Assembly: GCA_964503235.1 (NCBI GenBank)
Contig: CAZCZJ010000001.1
Location: 5,883-69,882 of the forward strand
DNA length: 64,000 nt
Direction: 5' to 3'
Source: W425 sp964503235
GTDB taxonomy: Bacteria > Chloroflexota > Dehalococcoidia > Dehalococcoidales > RBG-16-60-22
The position numbers were made by a program, and so were the translations under genes. Shown in pieces: positions 43,129 through 52,184 of this stretch. Numbering within the stretch: the first letter of the stretch is position 1; every line of letters begins with the position of its first letter. The notes below the pieces were generated by a model. It had not been told where the DNA came from. It saw nothing but the letters and a program-made list of their open reading frames with translations, and did not search any database.

Positions 43129-43444
43129 GTTATGTTCCGATATGGAATGTAAAATGCATCGCTTTTACAATACATGCGTGTAACACCACTTTTACGCAAG
43201 AGTTGAATCCAGAATTCCGACCTATTTCTCCTGACCTGATAATCCGGCCTGTCCAAGCTATATCGTGTTTCCGTATCACATTTTACTAATATGTTAATCA
43301 TGTTTAATGATTTATTTAACAAGATGCCAAAAGAACAGCGTCCAAGGTGAATCTTAAACTATGGATTTTGATCTAGCTATTCAATAGACTGTTTAGTAAG
43401 ATATAATCCTAAAGGTAATAAGCAATGAGAGCCTGAGGATAGAG
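43129..43444. other. 316-bp gap before the glucan locus, no gene seen
   Basis: AT-rich sequence without a convincing frame. A TATAAT at 43402-43407 lies 38 bp before malQ, but I find no matching -35 box at the right distance. A regulator-dependent promoter is possible. No clear terminator for the upstream operon is visible. Confidence 0.4.
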
Positions 43445-45562
43445 ATGAACACTTTTGTCTTAACCAAGCTTTATCAACTGGCACATCTGTATAACATACA
43501 GACAGCCTACTATGATGTGTCTCACCATAGGCGGCAAGCCTCTGTAGAGAGCCTGCTGGCCGTAATTAAAGCCCTGGGAGCACCGGTAGCCTCCCTGAAT
43601 GATGTCGCCTCGGCTTTACGGAAAAGAAGGCAGGCACTCCAGCAACGGATTCTGGAACCGGTTACCGTAGTCTGGAATGGTAAACGCCCGATAATCAGGG
43701 TATGTGTACCGGGTAGTACTGCTGATGCTCCCTGGCGCGGTCAACTGGATATGGAGGATAACAGACGAAAGACCTGGCAATGGCCGGCTGCCGACCTGCC
43801 CGTCCTGGAGAAAACGGATATCGAGGGGACCAGCTACGTAGTAAAGCAGATTAATCTGCCGGAAAGCCTCCCGTGGGGCTATCATAGATTCTCGTTAGTA
43901 ACAGAGGGGAGTCATGCCGAGACACTTATAATATCGGCACCCGATAAGGCATACCTGCCTCCCGGAGAACCAAGGAACCATACTTGGGGCGTCTTCATAC
44001 CACTGTACGCTTTGCACAACCGAAGCAGCTGGGCCAGCGGTGATTATGCAGCACTCGGGTCTCTGGCTGAATGGATATCGTCACTGGGTGGACAGACTAT
44101 AGCCACACTTCCGCTACTGCCGACCTTTCTTGATGAACCCTTTGAACCCAGTCCCTACGCACCTGTAAGCCGATTACTCTGGAACGAATTTTATATCAAT
44201 ATAGAAAATGTGCCAGAGCTTTCTAAATCCTCGCAGGCAAAGGCGCTGCTGCAATCATCATCGTTTCTCTCCGAAATCGAGAAGCTGCGGGATTTGCCGC
44301 TGGTAGACTACCGCCGACAGATGGCGTTAAAGCGCCGCGTTCTGGAGGAATCCTGCATCTACCTGACTGCAGAGAAGTCAGACCGGTTCCAGGATTTCAG
44401 GGAATTCATTCAGGCTAATCCCATCATTGAGGACTACGCCCGTTTCCGGGCAACCATGGAAAAGCTACGTTCTCCCTGGTCAAACTGGCCAAAACGGTTA
44501 CGTGATGGCACCCTGAATGAAGGCGACTATGAAGAGAAAAACAAGCTTTACCATATGTATGCCCAGTGGCTAGCTCATGAGCAGGTTCAAGCTCTTTCTG
44601 AGAAATCCCGCGAAAAGGATGTGACATTATATTTTGACCTGCCTCTGGGAACCCACCCCGAAGGCTATGACGTGTGGCGTGAGCGTGAAAACTTCGCTCT
44701 GGAGGCAACGGCCGGAGCACCGCCCGATTCCGTTTTCACCTGGGGACAGGACTGGCTGTTTCCACCACTACATCCGGAAAGAATAAGGGACCAGCGATAC
44801 TGCTACCTCAGGGACTACCTACGCCATCATCTCCAACATGCCGGTATGCTTCGCATCGACCATGTCATGGGCTTGCACCGGCTCTTCTGGATTCCAAAAG
44901 GTCTTGACGCCAGCCATGGCGTTTACGTACGCTATCAAGCCGAGGAGCTTTACGCCATCCTGATGCTCGAGTCTCACCGTCATCGGAGCGTTATCGTAGG
45001 AGAAGATTTGGGTACGGTGCCGTCCTATGTCAGACCGACCATGTCGCGGCATGGCCTCCAGCGCATGTATGTGTTACATTACGAACTTGCTGATTCAAAT
45101 ACGTTACATCGTCCACAGCGAAACACTGTTGCCAGCCTGAATACTCATGATATGCCCCCCTTCGCCTCTTTCTGGCAGGGACTTGATATTCCGGAAAGGC
45201 TGAATCTAGGGCTGCTGAATGATGAAAGCGCTCGGGCTGAGAAAAAAGAGCGTCAGAAAACCAGGCGTGCTCTGGCAACCTTTCTACACAATAAAGGCTG
45301 GCTGCCAGGCGATGATACCGATGTTCGTGCTGTTTTCAGGGCCTGTTTATCATTCCTGAGTGCCAGCCTGGCCAGTGTCGTTCTGGTAAATCTGGAAGAC
45401 TTGTGGCAGGAAACCAAGTCCCAGAATGTACCCAGTACCGACGACAGAAATCCCAATTGGCGCCGAAAGACTCGCTACACACTTGAGGAGTTTTGCCAGT
45501 TGCCGGAGTTTCGTGATACTCTGAAGGAAATGGACAGGCTCAGGAAACAGGCGGAGAAATGA
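43445..45562 (+). CDS. malQ: 4-alpha-glucanotransferase (amylomaltase, GH77)
   Basis: This 705-residue GH77 enzyme moves glucan segments between maltodextrins and releases glucose. The nucleophile Asp lies in MLRIDHVMGLHRLFWIP (about 475), the acid/base Glu in VGEDLGTVPSYVRPTM (about 521) and the third acid in SLNTHDMPPFASFW (about 573). The extra N-terminal region of about 170 residues makes it longer than Thermus-type MalQ and closer to bacterial and plant DPE2/E. coli types. It overlaps treZ by 4 bp (ATGA), so both are translated together. It is the first gene of the plus-strand glucan operon. Confidence 0.92.
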   Translation: MNTFVLTKLYQLAHLYNIQTAYYDVSHHRRQASVESLLAVIKALGAPVASLNDVASALRKRRQALQQRILEPVTVVWNGKRPIIRVCVPGSTADAPWRGQLDMEDNRRKTWQWPAADLPVLEKTDIEGTSYVVKQINLPESLPWGYHRFSLVTEGSHAETLIISAPDKAYLPPGEPRNHTWGVFIPLYALHNRSSWASGDYAALGSLAEWISSLGGQTIATLPLLPTFLDEPFEPSPYAPVSRLLWNEFYINIENVPELSKSSQAKALLQSSSFLSEIEKLRDLPLVDYRRQMALKRRVLEESCIYLTAEKSDRFQDFREFIQANPIIEDYARFRATMEKLRSPWSNWPKRLRDGTLNEGDYEEKNKLYHMYAQWLAHEQVQALSEKSREKDVTLYFDLPLGTHPEGYDVWRERENFALEATAGAPPDSVFTWGQDWLFPPLHPERIRDQRYCYLRDYLRHHLQHAGMLRIDHVMGLHRLFWIPKGLDASHGVYVRYQAEELYAILMLESHRHRSVIVGEDLGTVPSYVRPTMSRHGLQRMYVLHYELADSNTLHRPQRNTVASLNTHDMPPFASFWQGLDIPERLNLGLLNDESARAEKKERQKTRRALATFLHNKGWLPGDDTDVRAVFRACLSFLSASLASVVLVNLEDLWQETKSQNVPSTDDRNPNWRRKTRYTLEEFCQLPEFRDTLKEMDRLRKQAEK

Positions 45563-47400
45563 GTACGGATATTATCCTCGGTGCTACGTATCTAGGGAAT
45601 GATAGAACCAGTTTCTCAGTATGGGCGCCATTCTCAGAGCAGGTGGAGGCACATATCATCGGGCCCGAGGAACGAATACTACCTTTGGATAAGAATAACC
45701 GGGGCTACTTCGAGACAATCGCCGAAGGCGTACTAGCAGGAAGCCTCTACTTTTATCGCCTGGACGGGCAAACAGAATTCCCGGACCCCGCTTCCCGTTT
45801 TCAGCCCCAGGGAGTTCACGGGCCTTCCCGGATAGTAGACCCGGATTTTCCCTGGGAAGACAACCAATGGCCGGGACTACCACTTCAAGACTATATCATC
45901 TACGAGCTTCATGCCGGTACGTTCACGCCTGAAGGCACCTTTGATGCCATCACAGCTCATCTGGACGGGCTGAAAGAATTGGGCATAACCGCCATGGAGT
46001 TGATGCCGGTCGCCCAGTTCCCCGGGAGCCGAAACTGGGGCTATGACGGTGTTTATCCTTTCGCTGTTCAAGATTCCTACGGGGGTCCGGACGGTCTCAA
46101 ACGGCTGGTGAATGCCTGCCACAGGGAAGGCCTGGCAGTTGTTCTGGACGTGGTCTACAACCACCTCGGCCCCGAGGGCAACCGTCTGGCAGAGTTCGGT
46201 CCGTATTTTACGGACAGGTACCATACGCCCTGGGGAGCCGCCCTCAACTTCGACGGGGCTTACAGCGATGAGGTGCGTCGGTTTTTTATTGAGAACGCTC
46301 TATACTGGATAACCGAATTTCATATCGATGCCCTTCGCCTAGACGCACTTCATGCTATACTGGACATTTCGGCCTACACCTTTATTGAAGAGTTAGCTTC
46401 TTTAGTACACGAGCAGGCGAAAAAACTGAACCGCAGTATTTATCTTATCGGAGAAAGCACCGCTAACGACGCCCGTCTCGTCCGACCTCAGGAATTTGGT
46501 GGCTACGGACTGGATGCACAGTGGAATGATGATTTCCACCATGCCCTGCGCGTGCTGCTTACGCATGAAAAGACCGGATACTATCAGGACTTCGGCACCA
46601 TCCAGCAAATGGCTAAGGCATATCATGAAGGTTTTATCTACTCCGGAGAGTATTCTCTCTACCGTAAGCACCGGCACGGTACTTCCTCAAAAGATATTCC
46701 GGCACACCGTTTTGTGGTTTTCTCCCAGAACCACGACCAGGTGGGCAATCGGGCCCGCAGCGAGCGCCTGAGCCAGCTTGTCTCGTTTGATTCCCTGAAA
46801 CTGGCAGCCGGTATCGTCATGCTATCTCCTTTCCTGCCCCTTGTATTTATGGGTGAGGAATACGGTGAAACGGCACCATTCCCATATTTTGTCAGCCATT
46901 CGGACCCTGCCCTTATAGAAGCGGTAAGAAAAGGACGCCAGGAAGAGTTCACCACCTTTGACTGGCAAAGTGAAATCCCCAACCCGCAGGACGAAGCCAT
47001 TTTTTTGTCTGCCAAGCTCAATCACGAGCAATGCGGAAACGGACAACATAAGATACTCTATGAGTTTTACCACGAGCTTATCCGCCTCCGCAGAGAAAAT
47101 CCGGCACTTGCCTGCCCGAACAAGGACACTATGGAGGTTCTGGGGGATGAGAGCAATAAGACGCTTTATGTCCACCGCTGGCTTAAAGATAGTAAAGTTG
47201 TTATAATATTTAGTTTTAGTGATAATAAGGTTGATGTACATCGGCCTATTCCTTCAGGACAATGGTATAAAATCTTGGACTCAACCGAGGCACGATGGCT
47301 CGGGGATGGGAATACCATTCCTGGGAAAATCGACTCTAAAGGTGAAATCGACCTGACCCTGGAACCAAAATCATTTGTCCTTTTAGAGAAAGAGAGCTAA
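45559..47400 (+). CDS. treZ: Malto-oligosyltrehalose trehalohydrolase
   Basis: This 613-residue GH13 enzyme releases trehalose from the end of maltooligosyl-trehalose made by TreY. An N-terminal carbohydrate-binding domain (about 1-95, TSFSVWAPFSEQVEAHI) precedes the barrel. Catalytic residues are the Asp in IDALRLDALHAILDIS (about 259), Glu in YLIGESTANDARLVRP (about 300) and Asp in FSQNHDQVGNRARS (about 396). The LRLDA form of the motif and GESTAND distinguish it from branching enzymes. TreY is encoded two genes downstream, so the pathway is complete. Confidence 0.92.
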   Translation: MSTDIILGATYLGNDRTSFSVWAPFSEQVEAHIIGPEERILPLDKNNRGYFETIAEGVLAGSLYFYRLDGQTEFPDPASRFQPQGVHGPSRIVDPDFPWEDNQWPGLPLQDYIIYELHAGTFTPEGTFDAITAHLDGLKELGITAMELMPVAQFPGSRNWGYDGVYPFAVQDSYGGPDGLKRLVNACHREGLAVVLDVVYNHLGPEGNRLAEFGPYFTDRYHTPWGAALNFDGAYSDEVRRFFIENALYWITEFHIDALRLDALHAILDISAYTFIEELASLVHEQAKKLNRSIYLIGESTANDARLVRPQEFGGYGLDAQWNDDFHHALRVLLTHEKTGYYQDFGTIQQMAKAYHEGFIYSGEYSLYRKHRHGTSSKDIPAHRFVVFSQNHDQVGNRARSERLSQLVSFDSLKLAAGIVMLSPFLPLVFMGEEYGETAPFPYFVSHSDPALIEAVRKGRQEEFTTFDWQSEIPNPQDEAIFLSAKLNHEQCGNGQHKILYEFYHELIRLRRENPALACPNKDTMEVLGDESNKTLYVHRWLKDSKVVIIFSFSDNKVDVHRPIPSGQWYKILDSTEARWLGDGNTIPGKIDSKGEIDLTLEPKSFVLLEKES

Positions 47401-47404
47401 CCGG

Positions 47405-49831
47405 ATGGAGCGTTATATCTGCATTCACGGGCATTTTTACCAGCCGCCCCGCGAAAACGCCTGGCTGGAATATATTGAGTTACAGGACTCGGCGTACCCC
47501 TACCACGACTGGAATGAGAGAATAACCGCCGAGTGTTATGAACCCAACAGCACCTCGCGTATACTGGATAGCGATGACTTCATTAACCAGATAGTCAATA
47601 ATTACACTCGGATGAGCTTTGACTTCGGTCCCACTCTACTTATGTGGCTGGAGAAGTATGAGCCCGGTGTCTATCAGGCAGTCATCGAGGCCGACCGGCA
47701 GAGCCGGGAGAATTTCTCCGGGCACGGCTCGGCCCTGGCACAGGCATATAACCATATGATAATGCCGCTGGCTAATCACCGGGACAGATACAGCCAGATC
47801 CTGTGGGGAATACGGGACTTTGAGCACAGCTTCGGGCGGCAGCCGGAAGGGTTGTGGCTCCCCGAAACAGCGGTAGACCTGGAGACGCTGGAAATTATGG
47901 CGGAGATGGGAATAAAATTCACTATCCTGGCCCCGCACCAGGCGAAGCGTGTGCGCAAGCTGGACACGGAGAATTGGGATGATGTTAGCAAGGGTAATAT
48001 TGAAACTACACGAGCCTATATGATTAATCTCCCCTCAGGCCGTCGGTTGAACCTGTTCTTCTATAACGGTCCCATATCCCGCGCTGTTGCCTTTGAAGAT
48101 ATGTTGAATAGCGGTGAAACCTTCGCTAATAAGTTGATTGATTCCTTTTCCGAAAAGCGAGACTGGCCTCAGCTCGTCCACATCGCTACCGACGGCGAGA
48201 CCTACGGGCATCACCACCGCTTTGGGGACATGGCGCTGGCCTTTGCCCTGCATCATATCGAGACTAATAATCTGGCGAAAATTACCAATTACGGCGAATA
48301 TCTGGAGAAATACCCGCCCACCCACGAAGTAGAGATTATCGAAAAGACATCCTGGAGCTGTATGCACGGCGTTGACCGCTGGTGGAGCGACTGTGGTGAT
48401 AACAGCGGGGCTCATCCCAAGTGGAACCAGGCCTGGAGGACACCGCTGCGGGACGCCCTGGACTGGCTGCGCGACAGCGTGGCCGGAAGGTACGAGGAAA
48501 AGGCCGGACAATACCTGAAAGACCCCTGGGCGGCTCGGGATGATTACATTAACGTTATCCTCAATCGCTCTCCGGATAACGTGGCGCGGTTTCTGAGCCA
48601 GCATGCTACCCGTGAATTAAGCGAGGAGGAGAGGATAGCAACGCTCAAACTCCTTGAGCTTCAGCGTCACGCCATGCTAATGTATACCAGCTGCGGCTGG
48701 TTCTTTGATGACCTGGCCGGTATCGAGACGGTACAGGTCATCCAATATGCCGGACGGGTGGTGCAACTGGCGCAGGTGCTATTTGGTGATGACACGGAAC
48801 AGCATTTCCTGGTACTCCTGGAGAAAGCGAAAAGCAATGTTCCGGAGCAGGGCGATGGCCGTCGCATATATGAGAACTGCGTTAAGCCTGCCATGGTAGA
48901 CCTGACCAGGGTCGTTGCTCACTACGCTATTAGCTCCCTTTTTGAGGAGTATAACGACGAGTCCAGGATTAACTGCTATTTGATACACAACGAAGACTAC
49001 CAGACGACGGTCTGTGGTAAGACGAGATTAGCCGTAGGCCGCTCTAAAGTAACCTCGGAGATAACTGGTGAGTCGGCAGTTTTCAGCTTCGGCGTTTTCC
49101 ATTTCGGAGACCACGTTATCAATGCCGGTGTCCGGGATTACCAGGGAGAAGAACCATATCAGACGATGGTAGCGGAAACTACCCAGACCTGCGCCGCTGC
49201 CGACTTCACGGAGGTTATCCATTTACTGGACAAGCATTTCGTTAGTTCCTCTTACTCGTTAAAATCCCTTTTCCGTGACGAGCAGCGTAAGGTGCTTGGT
49301 TATATCCTTGAGTCTACTATGTCGGAGATTGAAGCAGCTTACCGGCAGCTCTATGAAACCCACTATCCGCCGATGCGCTTCCTGTCCGAACTGGGTGGCC
49401 CGGTGCCCAAGGCCTTCCATGCCGCCGCCGAGTTGATTCTGAATATCGACCTGCACCGTGCCGTCAGCAGCGATACCCTCGATATAGAAGGTATCAGAAC
49501 CATCGTGTCTACCGCTAAGTCGTGGGAGGTTGACCTTGACGCCGACGGTATCAGCTATGACTTACAGGAAAACCTGGAAAGAATGATGACAACTCTGGTC
49601 GGCACCCCTGAGGATACTGGTGTTCTTAAAAACCTGATAGATAGCATCAAGCTGGTGCAAACCATGCCCTTTGATGTGGACCTGTGGAAGGTGCAGAACC
49701 TCTACTGGAGCATGTTGCAGACCAGCTACCCGGAGTTTAAACAAAAAGCCGAACAGAATGACCGGCAGGCAGTGAAATGGGTCAAAGACTTTAGCTCTCT
49801 GGGAAAGCTAATGAAAATAAAGGTCAGCTAG
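47405..49831 (+). CDS. GH57 family enzyme with DUF3536
   Basis: This 808-residue protein opens YICIHGHFYQPPRENAWLEY, the start of GH57-type (alpha/beta)7 barrels in the DUF3536 group. The expected catalytic residues are the Glu in GLWLPETAVDLETLEIM (about 158) and the Asp in IATDGETYGHHHRFGDM (about 261). The C-terminal half (about 430-808) is DUF3536. GH57 enzymes are alpha-amylases, branching enzymes or 4-alpha-glucanotransferases; this subgroup has no reliable assignment. It lies between treZ and treY without gaps, so it probably trims or debranches glucan to make substrate for TreY. Confidence 0.83.
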   Translation: MERYICIHGHFYQPPRENAWLEYIELQDSAYPYHDWNERITAECYEPNSTSRILDSDDFINQIVNNYTRMSFDFGPTLLMWLEKYEPGVYQAVIEADRQSRENFSGHGSALAQAYNHMIMPLANHRDRYSQILWGIRDFEHSFGRQPEGLWLPETAVDLETLEIMAEMGIKFTILAPHQAKRVRKLDTENWDDVSKGNIETTRAYMINLPSGRRLNLFFYNGPISRAVAFEDMLNSGETFANKLIDSFSEKRDWPQLVHIATDGETYGHHHRFGDMALAFALHHIETNNLAKITNYGEYLEKYPPTHEVEIIEKTSWSCMHGVDRWWSDCGDNSGAHPKWNQAWRTPLRDALDWLRDSVAGRYEEKAGQYLKDPWAARDDYINVILNRSPDNVARFLSQHATRELSEEERIATLKLLELQRHAMLMYTSCGWFFDDLAGIETVQVIQYAGRVVQLAQVLFGDDTEQHFLVLLEKAKSNVPEQGDGRRIYENCVKPAMVDLTRVVAHYAISSLFEEYNDESRINCYLIHNEDYQTTVCGKTRLAVGRSKVTSEITGESAVFSFGVFHFGDHVINAGVRDYQGEEPYQTMVAETTQTCAAADFTEVIHLLDKHFVSSSYSLKSLFRDEQRKVLGYILESTMSEIEAAYRQLYETHYPPMRFLSELGGPVPKAFHAAAELILNIDLHRAVSSDTLDIEGIRTIVSTAKSWEVDLDADGISYDLQENLERMMTTLVGTPEDTGVLKNLIDSIKLVQTMPFDVDLWKVQNLYWSMLQTSYPEFKQKAEQNDRQAVKWVKDFSSLGKLMKIKVS

Positions 49832-52174
49832 ATGTCCAGCCAGCTGCGTATACCCGTTGCTACCTACAGGTTTCAATTTAATAAGAACTTTCGCTTTATG
49901 GACGCCAGTATGCTGGTACCTTATCTCAACCGCCTGGGTATCTCGGATATCTATGCCTCCCCTGTACTAAAAGCGGGGAAGGGTAGTTCTCACGGCTACG
50001 ATGTTACCGACCCGACTCACCTGAATCCCGAACTCGGCACAGGGCATGATTTCGATGCCCTAGTAGAAGAACTCCGGCAGCAACGTATGGGTCTGCTGCT
50101 GGATATCGTACCGAATCACATGGCGGCAAGCCTCGAAAATCCGTGGTGGCGGGATGTGACGGAGAAGGGGCAAGACTCGCCTTTTGCCGGTTTCTTTGAC
50201 ACCGACTGGCTGGACTTTAAAGGTCCAGGCGAATCAACAGGTCACCGGCGCTTTTTCGACATCGGCGATTTAATTGGTATTCGTGTGGAAAACCCCGAGG
50301 TATTCGAGGCAGCCCACTCGCTTATTCTCCGCCTGGTTTCAGAAGGTAAAATCACCGGACTGCGCATCGACCATATCGACGGGCTTTACGACCCACTGGA
50401 ATATCTGCAGCGGTTACAGCAGCGGATTTCGCCATCGACAAAGAGCCCCGGCTTTTATCTGGTGGTGGAGAAAATCCTCTCCGGTGATGAGACCCTTCCC
50501 GAAGCCTGGCCGGTCTTCGGCACCACCGGCTATGAGTTTACCAATAAATTAAATGTATTATTTGTGGACAGCGACGGTATTAGAGTCATAAACGATATAT
50601 ATTCCCGAGTCACCCGTTCGGGGAAACCTTTTAACGACCTAGTCTATGAGAAAAAGAAACAGGTCATGAATGAGCTGTTCCCCGACGAAATAGAAGCCCT
50701 GGGACGCTACCTGGCTCATCTATCAGGACATCTTACCCCAGAAGAAACCAGCCGCGGGCTTATAGAAGCGACCGCCTGCCTGACCGTATATCGTACCTAT
50801 ATCCGGGCTTTTGGAATAGCGTCTCAAGACAGAATGTACCTGGAAAGTGCTTTCCAAAAAGCCAGACGGCATAGTACTGCATCAACACAGGCACTGGACT
50901 TCCTCAAGAAAGTGCTCCTGCTGGACTTTCCGGCGGACCTTAGCCCGGAAGAGAAGGCCGAGTGGATGAATTTCGTCAGGCGCTGGCAGCAGCTCACCGG
51001 GGCTGTCATGGCCAAGGGATTCGAGGATACGGCGCTTTATAGCTACCATCTCCTGACTTCTCTTAACGAAGTCGGCGGTAATCCTGATACTCCTGGACTA
51101 TCTTTAGATGACTTCCATAAGTGGAACCTGAACCGGATGAAACACTGGCCATTTACCCTTAATACCACCTCCACCCATGACACCAAGCGCAGCGAGGATG
51201 TCCGTGCCAGGATTAACGTCCTCTCCGAGATTCCCGATGAGTGGGAAGAACACCTGGTGCGGTGGAGGGGCTGGAACGGAGTACACAAACGCAAGCTCGA
51301 CAGGCTGCCGGTCCCTGACCCGAATACGGAGATACTGCTTTACCAGACCTTAATCGGCGCCTGGCCTCTTTCAATAGAAGAAATACCCCTTTTTAAGGAA
51401 CGCCTGAAAGCCTATATGATTAAGGCGGTCAGGGAGGCCAAGAACATTACCAGCTGGATAAAGATAAATCAGGAATATGAAGACTGTATCCTCAGCTTTA
51501 TAGACGCTATTTTGCAGGATTCGGCCGATAATGATTTTTTAACCGATTTCCTGAAGTTTCAGAAAAAGATAGCCTACTACGGAGCATTAAACTCACTTTC
51601 GCAGGTACTTTTAAAAATAACTTCGCCCGGTGTACCCGATTTTTACCAGGGTACAGAACTGTGGGACTTCAGCCTGGTCGACCCGGATAATCGCCGGCCG
51701 GTGGATTTTAAAAAGCGACAAAGGCTTCTGGATATTATGATACAAAAAGAGGCGAACGGAAAACCCCCGCCCATCGGCGAGATGCTGACCTCATGGCAGG
51801 ATGGACATATCAAGTTATATGTGACTTATAAAGCTCTGAATGCCCGCCGGACTAACCACGAGCTATTTCAAAAGGGTGAATATATTCCATCGAGAGTTGA
51901 GGGTAAAAGACAGGAGCTTGTCTGTGCCTTCCTCCGGCGCTATGAGGGAAAATGGGCTTTGACAGCTGTTCCCAGGTTCTTTACGAAATTAACCGGATTG
52001 AACGTACTGCCCATTGGGAAACGGGTGTGGAAAGATGACTGCATTCTCCTTCCTGAGGATGCCCCGCGGAACTGGCTCAATATCCTTACCGGCGAAACTG
52101 CTTCCTGTGGAAAAAGCATGGCTCTGGCTGAGTTATTTAAAAAATTTCCGGTAGCCATGCTGATAAGCGAGTGA
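49832..52174 (+). CDS. treY: Malto-oligosyltrehalose synthase
   Basis: This 780-residue GH13 enzyme turns the reducing end of a maltodextrin into a trehalose unit. It opens IPVATYRFQFNKNFRFMDA and has SDIYASPVLKAGKGSSHGYD (about 38-57), both characteristic of TreY. Catalytic residues are the Asp in GLRIDHIDGLYDPLEYL (about 182), Glu in YLVVEKILSGDETLPEAW (about 213) and Asp in TSTHDTKRSEDVRAR (about 450). The ATG follows the stop of the GH57 gene immediately. It ends 10 bp from the convergent glgB gene. With TreZ it makes free trehalose. Confidence 0.93.
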   Translation: MSSQLRIPVATYRFQFNKNFRFMDASMLVPYLNRLGISDIYASPVLKAGKGSSHGYDVTDPTHLNPELGTGHDFDALVEELRQQRMGLLLDIVPNHMAASLENPWWRDVTEKGQDSPFAGFFDTDWLDFKGPGESTGHRRFFDIGDLIGIRVENPEVFEAAHSLILRLVSEGKITGLRIDHIDGLYDPLEYLQRLQQRISPSTKSPGFYLVVEKILSGDETLPEAWPVFGTTGYEFTNKLNVLFVDSDGIRVINDIYSRVTRSGKPFNDLVYEKKKQVMNELFPDEIEALGRYLAHLSGHLTPEETSRGLIEATACLTVYRTYIRAFGIASQDRMYLESAFQKARRHSTASTQALDFLKKVLLLDFPADLSPEEKAEWMNFVRRWQQLTGAVMAKGFEDTALYSYHLLTSLNEVGGNPDTPGLSLDDFHKWNLNRMKHWPFTLNTTSTHDTKRSEDVRARINVLSEIPDEWEEHLVRWRGWNGVHKRKLDRLPVPDPNTEILLYQTLIGAWPLSIEEIPLFKERLKAYMIKAVREAKNITSWIKINQEYEDCILSFIDAILQDSADNDFLTDFLKFQKKIAYYGALNSLSQVLLKITSPGVPDFYQGTELWDFSLVDPDNRRPVDFKKRQRLLDIMIQKEANGKPPPIGEMLTSWQDGHIKLYVTYKALNARRTNHELFQKGEYIPSRVEGKRQELVCAFLRRYEGKWALTAVPRFFTKLTGLNVLPIGKRVWKDDCILLPEDAPRNWLNILTGETASCGKSMALAELFKKFPVAMLISE

Positions 52175-52184
52175 GCCCCTGCTT

